From Pseudomonas sp. MYb185 (GTDB taxonomy: Bacteria; Pseudomonadota; Gammaproteobacteria; Pseudomonadales; Pseudomonadaceae): a DNA stretch of 63,187 nucleotides. Below, piece after piece: positions 54,225 through 63,032 of the stretch. The stretch spans positions 1 through 63,187 of the forward strand of contig NZ_PCQD01000014.1 of the NCBI RefSeq assembly GCF_002979975.1. Direction: 5' to 3'. Positions within the stretch are counted from its first letter, which is position 1. Each line of letters opens with the position of its first letter. The translations under genes and the position numbers were made by a program. The notes under the pieces were generated by a model. The model searched no databases. It was given only the letters and a program-made list of their open reading frames with translations, and was not told where the DNA came from.

Positions 54225-55685
54225 TCAGATCCCGCCCAGGCACAGGTATTTGATTTCCAGGTATTCCTCGATGCCGTACTTGGAACCTTCACGGCCCAGC
54301 CCGGACGCCTTCATGCCGCCGAACGGCGCCACTTCGGTGGAGATCAGGCCAGTATTGATACCGACCATACCGTATTCCAGCGCCTCGGCAACGCGGAACA
54401 CCCGGCTCAGGTCGCGGGCATAGAAGTAGGCGGCCAGGCCGTACTCGGTATCGTTGGCCTGGCGGATCACGTCGGCCTCGTCGTCGAAGCGGAACAGCGG
54501 CGCTACCGGGCCGAAGGTCTCTTCACGGGCGATCAGCATGTCGCTGGTCACCTCGGTCAATATGGTCGGCTCGAAGAACAGACCTCCCAGCGCATGTGGC
54601 TTGCCGCCAGCCAATACGGTGGCGCCAGCGTCCACAGCGTCCTGCACATGGACCTGGACCTTGCGCAGCGCCTCGGCATTGATCAGCGGTCCGGTGGTGA
54701 CCCCTTCCTGCATGCCGTCACCAACCTCCAGGCGGCGCACCGCAGCGGCGAGCTTTTCGGCGAAGGCGTCATAGACTGCCTCCTGCACATAGATGCGGTT
54801 GGCGCAGACGCAGGTCTGCCCAGCGTTGCGGTATTTGGAGATCATCGCACCTTCGACCGCCGCATCCAGATCGGCATCATCGAACACAATGAACGGCGCG
54901 TTGCCACCCAGCTCCAGGGACAGTTTCTTCAGGCTCGGCGCGCACTGTTGCATCAACTGGATGCCGACCCCAGTGGAGCCGGTGAAGGACAACTTGCGCA
55001 CCACCGGGCTGGCGCACAGCTCGGCCCCCACCTGCCGGGAGTTATCCACCCCGGCGGTGATCACGCTGAGCAAGCCGGCGGGCAATCCGGCCTGCTCGGC
55101 CAGGTGCACCAGCGCCAGGGCGGAAAACGGTGTCTGCGGCGCCGGCTTGAGCACCATGGAGCAACCCGCCGCCAGCGCCGGACCGGCCTTGCGGGTGATC
55201 ATCGCGGCAGGGAAGTTCCACGGCGTGATGGCCGCCGTCACGCCAACCGGTTCCTTCTGTACCAGGATACGCTTGTCGCCCTGATGCGCCGGGATCAGAT
55301 CGCCGTAGACCCGCTTGGCCTCCTCGGCGAACCATTCGATAAAGGAGGCGCCATAGGCGATCTCGCCCCGAGCCTCGGCCAGTGGCTTGCCCTGCTCGGC
55401 GGTCATGATCCGCGCCAGATCCTCCTGGTGCTGCATGATCAGTTCATACCAGCGACGCAGAATGACAGCCCGCTCCTTGGCAGTGCGGCGGCGCCAGGCC
55501 GGCTGAGCCGCCTGTGCTGCCTCGATGGCCCGGCGGGTATCTTCCACGCCCATATCCGGCACGCTGCCCAGCCGCTCGCCAGTGGCCGGATTGAAGATCT
55601 CGGTACGCTGACCGCGCTCGGCCTCACACCAGTTACCATTGATGAAAGCCTGCTGGCGAAACAGCTCGGGGGCGTGCAGTTCCAT
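54225..55685 (-). CDS. gabD: Succinate-semialdehyde dehydrogenase
   Basis: An aldehyde dehydrogenase of 486 residues close to GabD: Glu258 in LSLELGGNAPF and catalytic Cys292 in NAGQTCVCANRIYVQ, followed by a second Cys two residues later, the redox pair known in E. coli GabD. TPWNFPAAMITRKAGPAL and FGGMKASGLGREGSKYGIEE are further family landmarks. It oxidises succinic semialdehyde to succinate, completing GABA use with gabT. Confidence 0.96.
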   Translation of the reverse strand: MELHAPELFRQQAFINGNWCEAERGQRTEIFNPATGERLGSVPDMGVEDTRRAIEAAQAAQPAWRRRTAKERAVILRRWYELIMQHQEDLARIMTAEQGKPLAEARGEIAYGASFIEWFAEEAKRVYGDLIPAHQGDKRILVQKEPVGVTAAITPWNFPAAMITRKAGPALAAGCSMVLKPAPQTPFSALALVHLAEQAGLPAGLLSVITAGVDNSRQVGAELCASPVVRKLSFTGSTGVGIQLMQQCAPSLKKLSLELGGNAPFIVFDDADLDAAVEGAMISKYRNAGQTCVCANRIYVQEAVYDAFAEKLAAAVRRLEVGDGMQEGVTTGPLINAEALRKVQVHVQDAVDAGATVLAGGKPHALGGLFFEPTILTEVTSDMLIAREETFGPVAPLFRFDDEADVIRQANDTEYGLAAYFYARDLSRVFRVAEALEYGMVGINTGLISTEVAPFGGMKASGLGREGSKYGIEEYLEIKYLCLGGI

Positions 55686-55855
55686 GGGGAATCCTCCTGT
55701 CCAGAGATGGCGTCACGCATTTGCCACATCAGTGTTTGATATTTCAAACATGCTATGTCGGCGGGGGAATACAGACAAGCAGGCCAGGCAAAAAAAGCTG
55801 GGGGAAATCGTGCCCTGAGAAGGGCCGGCACAGTGCCGTATTGAATGGGAACGCC

Positions 55856-56497
55856 AGCCATGAGGAGCTGGCACTGCCCGGCGTGCATTCCAACCTCGGG
55901 GGCGGCTATCCGGCCGTGGTGCACGAGCGTCTGCTGATCGGCCGTCCACGCCTGTGTCGTGCGGCCTACTACTCGATGGACAATATCGACCGGGCCAAAC
56001 TGGAACAGTCACGGGAATGGCGTGCCCGGGAGACGGAAGAACAGGAGCTGCGCGTCAGGGGGTTGCCTGGTCAGGGCGAACTCCTTCGTGAAAGCATTGG
56101 CCTACGGCCAGCGAGCGACAATGGATATCGTCAGGCCAAGGATATGCTGTTGATCCTGGGGCTGGAGCGCATGGTGCGGGGTGAGCTGTCGCGGGTTGCG
56201 CTACGCGTGATGCATATGAAAGCGATAGCCCATAACGCTTCACTCAAACCTATTCCAGACGCCCAGATATTTGCCATTCCCTCAGACCTGCAAGCTATCG
56301 CCAACAAGATCATCACCTCAGCCATGGCAGGTCAGAGCGCGGAGCTGAGCGAGGCGGAAAAACGCTTTCTGCATGGCCGCTATATCCACAGCTCGGCCAA
56401 CTGGACATCAACCTACGGCTTGATGCTGAACAAACCGCACAGCCAGAACCAGCGTGCGGTGTATGAAGACCAGCCACAACGAGGTTATCCGGTATGA
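55856..56497 (+). pseudogene. 5'-truncated DUF2235 phospholipase (T6SS Tle1-like effector)
   Basis: An open frame carries only the C-terminal part of a DUF2235 alpha/beta-hydrolase: LALPGVHSNLGGGYPAVVHE (from about 55871) is the diagnostic PGVHS-x-GGGYP motif, followed by SMDNIDRAKLEQS and a helical tail. The upstream half with the serine-nucleophile elbow is missing, and the frame before about 55856 reads as unrelated sequence. No start codon with a ribosome binding site precedes the motif. DUF2235 proteins include type VI secretion Tle1 phospholipase effectors. It overlaps the following lipoprotein gene by four bases, so an effector/immunity pair once existed here. Confidence 0.75.
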
Positions 56498-57171
56498 AGG
56501 CGTTACTGCTGGCTTTCAGCCTGCTGACTTTCCTGGCTGGTTGCACCGGCCAACCCATTCATGACCCGCTGCGTCCGCCGCCACCGGACCTACCCTACCG
56601 CACCTGGGAAATTGGCCTGCTGGCACCCAACTATATGGAGGTCTGGGTCGAGAGCGTGGATGTACTGGATCAGCGGGGGATAGGCTATTACCGAGTGCAT
56701 GGCGGTGTTTCATCCATTCAGAACCCACCCGACAACCGTGGCGACCCGAGAGGCTGGCCAGCCAGACCTGGAGCAGGCAAGACAATGCCGATGACCGGCA
56801 TCGACCTTCCCGAGATGGTGGTCGTACGCTGGCAATCCCTGGCCGAACCGCAGACCTATCGTGTGAGAATCGATATACCGGAGGCTATACGACAAGAAAT
56901 GGTGACCCCCTATCCCGCCTTCTGCCGTTTCGATGGCCAGCATATCCAGGATTACCGGGCCGTGGTCACCATTGGTCTGGCGCCGGGCGGGATTGCCAAG
57001 GCCTGGCTGAGTGGGGACTGCCTGGAACCTATCGAAATCGGTCGATTTGTTGGCTCTGTCCATCCAGATGGACCTGATGAAGGACGCACGAATGGTCGAT
57101 ACGCTTTACCACTGGCGCCAGCGGCACAACAGTATATCGATAGTCATGGTATCCCCTTTGGCAGCTGGTAG
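56494..57171 (+). CDS. DUF2931-type lipoprotein, probable immunity protein
   Basis: A 225-residue lipoprotein with lipobox FLAGC, lipidated at Cys17. The body includes LPYRTWEIGLLAPNYMEVWV, MTGIDLPEMVVVRWQSLAEP and a C-terminal part with YRAVVTIGLAPGGIAKAWLS, resembling DUF2931 proteins that sit next to DUF2235 effectors. Its translation start overlaps the truncated effector (ATGA), so translation may depend on read-through. It remains intact although the effector is broken, and could act as an orphan immunity protein in the periplasm. Confidence 0.75.
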   Translation: MKALLLAFSLLTFLAGCTGQPIHDPLRPPPPDLPYRTWEIGLLAPNYMEVWVESVDVLDQRGIGYYRVHGGVSSIQNPPDNRGDPRGWPARPGAGKTMPMTGIDLPEMVVVRWQSLAEPQTYRVRIDIPEAIRQEMVTPYPAFCRFDGQHIQDYRAVVTIGLAPGGIAKAWLSGDCLEPIEIGRFVGSVHPDGPDEGRTNGRYALPLAPAAQQYIDSHGIPFGSW

Positions 57172-57229
57172 GTCAGCGCCTCAGCTTACCCACCATCTTC
57201 CATTTCCAAAAAAACAGATAACGAGCCTG

Positions 57230-57691
57230 CTATACCAGCGGCTCATCCTCCATCAGTACATGGGAGGGCTGCTGGCCCTCCTCGAACAACCCGGCTACCC
57301 GCTGCAGACTGGCCAGCAGCATCAACTGCTCCCAGTCGGCGAGCTGGCCGAAACGTTCGAGAAAGGCGCTGGGCAGCAGCGCCGGTTCGGCCTGGATCAC
57401 CGCTTCCCCTTTCTCGGTCAGGGTCAGATGCACCTTGCGCTTGTCGCTCTGGCTGCGCACCCGCTTGAGCAGATCGCGACTTTCCAGCCGGTCGATGATG
57501 GTACTCAGGGTCGCCTGGGATACGCTGACCTGCTTGGCCAGGGTACCCAGCGTGCCTTCGCCGGTAGCCTGGATGCTATGCAGGATCAAGAGTTGAATGG
57601 GCGTCAGGCCACTATGCCGACCCAGGCGCTTGGCATGAATCTCGGTGGCGCGTTGCAGCCGCCGCAGGGCCAGATACAAATCGTGCATCAT
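57230..57691 (-). CDS. MarR family transcriptional regulator
   Basis: A 153-residue winged-helix protein. GTLAKQVSVSQATLSTIIDR is the recognition HTH; LLKRVRSQSDKRKVHLTLTE is the wing with the usual DKRK. In Pseudomonas genomes a MarR gene often lies divergently beside the N-acetylglutaminylglutamine amide operon, as here, so it may control it. GGGAG precedes ATG 57691. A MITE-like element now separates it from that operon. Confidence 0.94.
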   Translation of the reverse strand: MMHDLYLALRRLQRATEIHAKRLGRHSGLTPIQLLILHSIQATGEGTLGTLAKQVSVSQATLSTIIDRLESRDLLKRVRSQSDKRKVHLTLTEKGEAVIQAEPALLPSAFLERFGQLADWEQLMLLASLQRVAGLFEEGQQPSHVLMEDEPLV

Positions 57692-57722
57692 TTCGTGTTG
57701 CTCCCGGCAAACAGCTCATTGG

Positions 57723-58008
57723 CTAGGGACTGTTCCTGTTTCATTCATCGCCGCGTTGCTGCGTCAAATCTCGCAAAGCCGGGCGGCGATCCGCTAGGCG
57801 TGGGACGCAGGTAATGGTCGCTCCCTTGCCAAGTCCCACAACGACGCATGGCGAGATTTGACGCGCAACCCGAAGGGCCGGGCCTGTTTTTGCGCGATGC
57901 TACGTTACTCGTCGTTCATTTGGAATAACCAAATCTCTCTCCTCGCGCCTTGCCTCGCGCAAAAACAGGCGCCGGCGCGGTGATGAATGAAACAGGAACA
58001 GTCCCTAG
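57723..58008. mobile_element. 286-bp MITE-like element with 33-bp terminal inverted repeats
   Basis: The left end at 57723-57755 begins CTAGGGACTGTTCCTGTTTC and the right end at 57976-58008 is its reverse complement over 33 bp with one mismatch. Inside lies a second inverted pair, GCGTCAAATCTCGC (57761-57774) and GCGAGATTTGACGC (57851-57864). There is no transposase-sized ORF. Size, terminal repeats and lack of coding capacity match a miniature inverted-repeat element. A target-site duplication is not evident. It lies between marR and asnO and may carry or interrupt regulatory signals. Confidence 0.8.
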
Positions 58009-58202
58009 GCATTCTGCCACAAACCCGAAAGATTCCAGCAATAACCGTGCTGGATTCTATCCATCTTGAAAAAACCGTTAAACCAAACCGTGCAACTGCT
58101 TTCCAATGGTATGGCTCACTCGAAAGCGAGTCGTCAACCTTTGACCTGAAACTATTTCCTGCGGGAAATGGGCCGCCAGCGGCCTGCAACCGGGAGCAAC
58201 TG
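58009..58202 (+). promoter_or_regulatory. asnO upstream region after the MITE
   Basis: 194 bp between the element and asnO. A TTGACC box at about 58140 and a small hairpin ATTTCC-TGCG-GGAAAT near 58155 are visible. GGGAGCAACTG immediately precedes ATG 58203. The region must hold the operon promoter unless the element supplies it. Osmotic control is expected from the pathway, not seen in the sequence. Confidence 0.3.
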
Positions 58203-59975
58203 ATGTGTGGATTGGCAGGGGAACTGCGCTTCGACAGACAACTACCAGCATTGGCCGACCTGGCCCGAATCACTGGACAGATGATCAACCGCGGCCCCGA
58301 CGCCGCCGGTGTATGGGCTAGCGGCCCGGTCGCCCTGGGCCATCGCCGCCTGAAGATCATGGACCTGGCCGAGGCCTCCGGCCAACCGATGGTCGACCCC
58401 GAGCTGGGCCTGAGCCTGGTATTCAACGGTGCGATCTACAACTACCCCGCCCTGCGCGGTGAACTGGAGGGCCTGGGCTACCGGTTCTTCTCCGATGGCG
58501 ATACCGAGGTGGTGCTCAAGGCCTACCATGCCTGGGGCGAGCAGATGCTCGAGCGCTTCAATGGCATGTTCGCGCTGGCCATCTGGGAGCGTGACAGCCA
58601 GCGCCTGTTCCTGGCCCGCGACCGCCTCGGCATCAAGCCACTGTACCTGTCCGACACACCGCAGCGGCTGCGTTTTGCCTCCAGCCTGCCGGCGCTGCTG
58701 CGTGGCGGCGGCGTGGACACCTCGATCAACCCGGTGGCGCTGAACCACTACCTGTCCTTCCATTCGGTAGTGCCGGCGCCGTTGACCCTGCTCAACGGCG
58801 TGAAGAAGCTGCCACCCGGCCACTGGCTGCGCATCGATGCTGACGGCCGCCGCGAGCAGCACTGCTGGTGGACACTGCATTACGGTGCCCACGCCGATGA
58901 GCGCGAACTGCCCTTCGAGGCCTGGCAGGAGCGGGTGCTCGACAGCCTGCGCGCGGCGGTCAAGCGGCGTAACCTGGCGGCGGTGGATGTCGGCGTCCTG
59001 CTCTCCGGCGGAGTGGATTCCAGCCTGCTGGTCAGCCTGCTGCACGAGGCCGGGGCACGCAACCTGCAGACCTTCTCCATCGGTTTTGCCGACGTCAATG
59101 GCGAGGCCGGCAACGAGTTCCGCTATTCCGACCTGATCGCCGAGCAGTACGGCACCGAGCATCACAAGCTGATGATTCCCGAGCAGGAAATCCTCAGCAA
59201 CCTGCCCGATGCGCTGACGGCAATGAGCGAGCCGATGGTCAGTCACGACTGCATCGCCTTCTACCTGCTGTCACGGGAAGTATCCAAGCACTGCAAGGTG
59301 GTGCAGAGCGGCCAGGGCGCCGATGAGATCTTCGCCGGCTATCACTGGTATCCGACCGTCGCCGAGGCCGCCGACCCGCTGGCGGCCTATCAGCAGGCGT
59401 TCATGGATCAGGACTTCACCGGCTTTCGCGACATGGTGCAGCCGGCCTGGGCGCAGCAGGACCATGCCGGTGAATTCGTCCGCGAGCATTTTGCCCGGCC
59501 CGGCGCCCAGCCAGGGCTGGACCAGGCCCTGCGCCTGGACACCACGGTGATGCTGGTCGAGGACCCGGTCAAGCGGGTCGACAACATGACCATGGCCTGG
59601 GGGCTGGAGGCCCGGGTGCCGTTCCTCGATCATCAACTGGTGGAGCTGGCAGCGCGTATCCCGGGGCGCTTCAAGCTACCCGGGGATGGCAAGTACGTGC
59701 TCAAGGAAGCGGCTCGCCAACTGTTGCCCGCAGCGGTGATCGATCGGCCGAAAGGCTACTTTCCCGTGCCCGGGCTGAAATACCTGCAGGGCAGCACCCT
59801 GGACTGGGTGCGCGACAGCCTCACCGGCAGTCGCGCGCAGGCCCGTGGGCTGTTCAACCCCCGTTACATCGATACCCTGCTGCAGAACCCCATGGACCAT
59901 ATCACCCCGCTGCGCGGCTCCAGGCTGTGGCAACTGGCGGTGCTGGATCTGTGGCTGGATGCCCAGGGTCTCTGA
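58203..59975 (+). CDS. asnO: N-acetylglutaminylglutamine amidotransferase (asparagine-synthase family)
   Basis: A 590-residue class II glutamine amidotransferase starting MCGLAGELRFD, with the processed nucleophile Cys2. The synthetase domain has the PP-loop SGGVDSSLLVSLL (about residue 265) and GLEARVPFLDHQLVELAARI. It differs from AsnB, and the following gene is ngg, so it should amidate the terminal carboxyl of N-acetylglutaminylglutamine to give the osmoprotectant NAGGN. The frame runs open from 57987 through the MITE end, but ATG 58203 has GGGAG and gives Cys2. First gene of the operon. Confidence 0.95.
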   Translation: MCGLAGELRFDRQLPALADLARITGQMINRGPDAAGVWASGPVALGHRRLKIMDLAEASGQPMVDPELGLSLVFNGAIYNYPALRGELEGLGYRFFSDGDTEVVLKAYHAWGEQMLERFNGMFALAIWERDSQRLFLARDRLGIKPLYLSDTPQRLRFASSLPALLRGGGVDTSINPVALNHYLSFHSVVPAPLTLLNGVKKLPPGHWLRIDADGRREQHCWWTLHYGAHADERELPFEAWQERVLDSLRAAVKRRNLAAVDVGVLLSGGVDSSLLVSLLHEAGARNLQTFSIGFADVNGEAGNEFRYSDLIAEQYGTEHHKLMIPEQEILSNLPDALTAMSEPMVSHDCIAFYLLSREVSKHCKVVQSGQGADEIFAGYHWYPTVAEAADPLAAYQQAFMDQDFTGFRDMVQPAWAQQDHAGEFVREHFARPGAQPGLDQALRLDTTVMLVEDPVKRVDNMTMAWGLEARVPFLDHQLVELAARIPGRFKLPGDGKYVLKEAARQLLPAAVIDRPKGYFPVPGLKYLQGSTLDWVRDSLTGSRAQARGLFNPRYIDTLLQNPMDHITPLRGSRLWQLAVLDLWLDAQGL

Positions 59976-59996
59976 TCAAGCAAAGGTGCATAGCCG

Positions 59997-61742
59997 ATGA
60001 CCCGCTCGCAAAATCCTGAACAACAGCGCCTGCGCCGCGGCCAGACACCCACCTGGGAACGGCTCAAGGCCGGCCATGCGCAGCAGGGCCAGCCCAGCGA
60101 CAACCCCACCGACGTGACCCTGGATTGCGGCTGGGGCCGGCTGCTGGTCGGCCATACCTTCAGCGATCCGCAGCGGCTGGCCAACAGCCTGCTGCAGGAA
60201 ACCCCGGGTGAGCGGGACATTGCACTCTACGTTGCCGACCCGCACGTGGTGCTGTCCTTCGCCCCGCAACAGCTGTTTCTCGACCCCTCCGATACGCTGC
60301 GCCTGTGGTTCAGCAATTACCGCCCGGCGCGCAGCGCGATGCGCGGCTTCCATATCCGCCGCCCGCAATGCGCCGAGGACTGGCAGGCAATCAACACGCT
60401 GTACCTGGCCAATGGCATGGTGCAGGTCAATCCGCAGCGGCTCACGCCCCGGGAAGCCGGCGGGCCGGATTTCTGGCTGGCCGAGGATACCGACAGCAAT
60501 CAGGTCATCGGCACCGTCATGGGTCTGAATCACGCCCGCGCCTATGACGATCCGGACAGGGGCTCCAGCCTCTGGTGCCTGGCCGCCGACAGCCAGACCC
60601 AGCGCTTCGGCGTCGGCGAGATGCTGGTGCGCCACCTGATCGAATACTTCATGAGCCGGGGTTGCAGCTATCTGGACCTGTCGGTGCTGCATGACAACCG
60701 GCAGGCCAAGACGCTGTATCGCAAGCTCGGTTTCCGCCAGTTGCGCACCTTCACCATCAAGCGCAAGAACAGCATCAACCAGGCGCTGTTTCTCGGCCCG
60801 GACCAGGACCGGGAGCTCAACCCCTATGCCCGCATCATCACCCAGGCGGCGCGGCGCAGCGGCATAGAGGTGACGATCAACGACGCGGAAGCCGGCCTGT
60901 TCACCCTGACCCAGGGTGGGCGCAGCATCCGCTGCCGCGAATCACTGAGCGACCTGACCAGCGCCGTGAGCATGACCCTGTGCCAGCAGAAGCAATTGAC
61001 CCATCGCACCCTGCAGCGCCACGGCCTGCGCACCCCGACCTGGCAACTGGCGGGTGAGGCGCAGGACAACGCGGCGTTTCTCGCCGAACATGGCGCGCTG
61101 GTGGTCAAGCCCGACAATGGCGAGCAGGGCAATGGCGTGGCGGTGAATATCCGCGACCCCGAGACCCTGGAACAGGCCATCACCGAAGCCCGTCGGTTCG
61201 ATACCCGGGTACTGCTGGAAAGCTTCCACCCCGGTGCCGACCTGCGCGTACTGGTGATCAACTACCAGGTGGTGGCAGCCGCCATCCGCCAACCGGCCCA
61301 GGTCTGCGGCGACGGGCGCATGACGGTGCGTGAACTGATCGACAAACAGAGCCGCCGACGCCAGGCCAGCACCGGTGGCGAGAGCCGCATTCCGCTGGAC
61401 GAGGAAACCCGCCGCACGGTAGAGGCCGCCGGCTTCGACATGGACAGCGTACTGCCGGCCAGTCGGCAGTTGCAGGTGCGGCGTACCGCCAACCTGCACA
61501 CCGGCGGCACCCTGGAGGATGTCACCGAGCAGTTGCATCCGACGCTGCGCGACAGCGCCATCACCGCCGCCCGTGCACTGGAGATCCCAGTAGTCGGTGT
61601 CGACCTGCTGGTGCCGGCGGTGGATCAGCCCGATTACGTCATCATCGAGGCCAATGAGCGCCCCGGTCTGGCCAACCACGAACCCCAACCCACTGCGGAG
61701 AGCTTCATCGACATGTTGTTCCCCCTCAGCCATCCCGGCTGA
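59997..61742 (+). CDS. ngg: N-acetylglutaminylglutamine synthetase
   Basis: A 581-residue two-domain enzyme. The N-terminal half holds a GNAT acetyltransferase domain (about 115-270) with GVGEMLVRHLIEYFMSRGCS and NRQAKTLYRKLGFRQL. The C-terminal half is an ATP-grasp ligase (about 300-581) with VVKPDNGEQGNGVAV, VLLESFHPGADLRVLVIN and VIIEANERPGLANHE. Together these acetylate glutamine and couple two glutamines, giving the substrate for AsnO. It starts 21 bp after asnO. Confidence 0.95.
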   Translation: MTRSQNPEQQRLRRGQTPTWERLKAGHAQQGQPSDNPTDVTLDCGWGRLLVGHTFSDPQRLANSLLQETPGERDIALYVADPHVVLSFAPQQLFLDPSDTLRLWFSNYRPARSAMRGFHIRRPQCAEDWQAINTLYLANGMVQVNPQRLTPREAGGPDFWLAEDTDSNQVIGTVMGLNHARAYDDPDRGSSLWCLAADSQTQRFGVGEMLVRHLIEYFMSRGCSYLDLSVLHDNRQAKTLYRKLGFRQLRTFTIKRKNSINQALFLGPDQDRELNPYARIITQAARRSGIEVTINDAEAGLFTLTQGGRSIRCRESLSDLTSAVSMTLCQQKQLTHRTLQRHGLRTPTWQLAGEAQDNAAFLAEHGALVVKPDNGEQGNGVAVNIRDPETLEQAITEARRFDTRVLLESFHPGADLRVLVINYQVVAAAIRQPAQVCGDGRMTVRELIDKQSRRRQASTGGESRIPLDEETRRTVEAAGFDMDSVLPASRQLQVRRTANLHTGGTLEDVTEQLHPTLRDSAITAARALEIPVVGVDLLVPAVDQPDYVIIEANERPGLANHEPQPTAESFIDMLFPLSHPG

Positions 61743-61762
61743 GCCCGACCAAAGGAGGCCCC

Positions 61763-62950
61763 ATGCCCACCGAACATGGACCCGACATGCAGTACCTGCG
61801 TCAGGTACTGCTGGAGATGCTGGCCATCCCCTGCCCCACCGGCTTCACCGACGGCATAGTGCGCTACGTCGCCGAACACCTGGATGCCATGGGCGTGCCC
61901 TACGAGCTGACCCGCCGCGGCACCATTCGCGCCACCCTCAAGGGTCGCCAGCGTACCCCCGACCGTGCCATCGCCAGTCACCTGGATACAGTGGGCGCCA
62001 TGGTCAGCGAAGTAAAGGACAGTGGCCGGCTGAAGCTGGCGCCCATCGGCTGCTGGTCGAGCCGCTTTGCCGAGGGCAGCCGGGTCAGCGTATTCACCGA
62101 GCAGGGCTGCTTTCGCGGTAGCGTGCTGCCACTGATGGCCTCCGGACATGCCTTCAACACCGAAGTCGACACCCTGCCGGTGAACTGGGACACCATCGAG
62201 CTGCGTCTGGACATCCTCAGCCACAGCCGTGCCGAGACCCTGGCCCATGGTATTGGCGTGGGTGATTTCGTCGCCTTCGATCCCTTGCAGGAGTTCACCG
62301 AGAACGGCTTCATCAGCGCCCGACACCTGGACAACAAGGCCGGCGCGGCGGCGCTGCTCACCGCCATCAAGCAGGTGGTCGACAGCGGCCAGCCATTGCC
62401 CATGGACTGCCACCCTCTGTTCACCATCACCGAGGAGACCGGCTCCGGCGCCGCCGGCGCGCTGCCCTGGGATGTCAGTGAGTTCGTCGGTGTGGATATT
62501 GCCCCGGTGGCGCCCGGCCAGGCCTCCACCGAACATGCCGTCACCCTGTGCATGCAGGACTCCAGCGGCCCCTATGACTACCATCTGACCCGTCATCTGC
62601 TGAACCTGTGCCAGCGCGACCGCATACCGGCGCAGCGCGACCTGTTCCGCTACTATCACAGCGATGCCGAGTCGGCGATACGTGCCGGCAACGACACCCG
62701 GGTAGCGCTGATCGCCTTCGGCACCGATGCCACCCACGGCTACGAGCGCACCCACCGCGATAGCCTGGAAGCCCTGACCCGGCTGCTGGTGGCCTATGTG
62801 TTCAGCCCGCCGGTATTCGAGCATGACAACCGCGACAACGCACCGCTGGAGCACTTCCAGCTGCAAACCGATGCCGAAATGCCGCTATCCAGCGAAACCC
62901 CGCTTCCCCCGCTGGAGCAGATATTCGCCTGCAACCGCGACGACGAGTGA
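61763..62950 (+). CDS. M42-like peptidase of the NAGGN osmoprotectant system
   Basis: A 395-residue co-catalytic zinc peptidase. Metal ligands are visible: His/Asp in IASHLDTVGAM, Asp in SARHLDNKAGAAALL, Glu-Glu in FTITEETGSGAAGAL, Asp in FVGVDIAPVAPGQ and His in GTDATHGYERTH. This is the conserved third gene of the NAGGN locus. It may degrade or trim N-acetyl dipeptides when osmotic stress ends. It begins 20 bp after ngg with AGGAGG before ATG 61763. Confidence 0.93.
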   Translation: MPTEHGPDMQYLRQVLLEMLAIPCPTGFTDGIVRYVAEHLDAMGVPYELTRRGTIRATLKGRQRTPDRAIASHLDTVGAMVSEVKDSGRLKLAPIGCWSSRFAEGSRVSVFTEQGCFRGSVLPLMASGHAFNTEVDTLPVNWDTIELRLDILSHSRAETLAHGIGVGDFVAFDPLQEFTENGFISARHLDNKAGAAALLTAIKQVVDSGQPLPMDCHPLFTITEETGSGAAGALPWDVSEFVGVDIAPVAPGQASTEHAVTLCMQDSSGPYDYHLTRHLLNLCQRDRIPAQRDLFRYYHSDAESAIRAGNDTRVALIAFGTDATHGYERTHRDSLEALTRLLVAYVFSPPVFEHDNRDNAPLEHFQLQTDAEMPLSSETPLPPLEQIFACNRDDE

Positions 62951-62956
62951 ACACTT

Positions 62957-62978
62957 GCCGCCCCGGCACCGGGGCGGC
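62957..62978 (+). terminator. Hairpin after the NAGGN operon
   Basis: GCCGCCCCG (62957-62965), loop GCAC and CGGGGCGGC (62970-62978) form a 9-bp perfect stem just past the peptidase stop codon. There is no T-run, so termination would be weak or rho-assisted. Confidence 0.5.
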
Positions 62979-63032
62979 CGCCTATCTCTGCTAAGCTGGT
63001 GGCTGACATTTCCACCGCCATGAGAGAGTGCC

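Noticed and set aside
52845..55739. Very long plus-strand frame opposite gabT and gabD
   Set aside because: Antisense shadow of two well-defined GC-rich genes; composition His/Gln/Arg-rich and no domains.
55721..55855. N-terminal 45 residues of the open frame before the effector fragment
   Set aside because: No similarity to DUF2235 N-termini, no RBS, and the frame overlaps the gabD upstream region; probably random open sequence.
57987..58202. Longer N-terminus for asnO
   Set aside because: The extension begins inside the MITE-like element and would bury the catalytic Cys2 that needs to be near the N-terminus; ATG 58203 has its own RBS.
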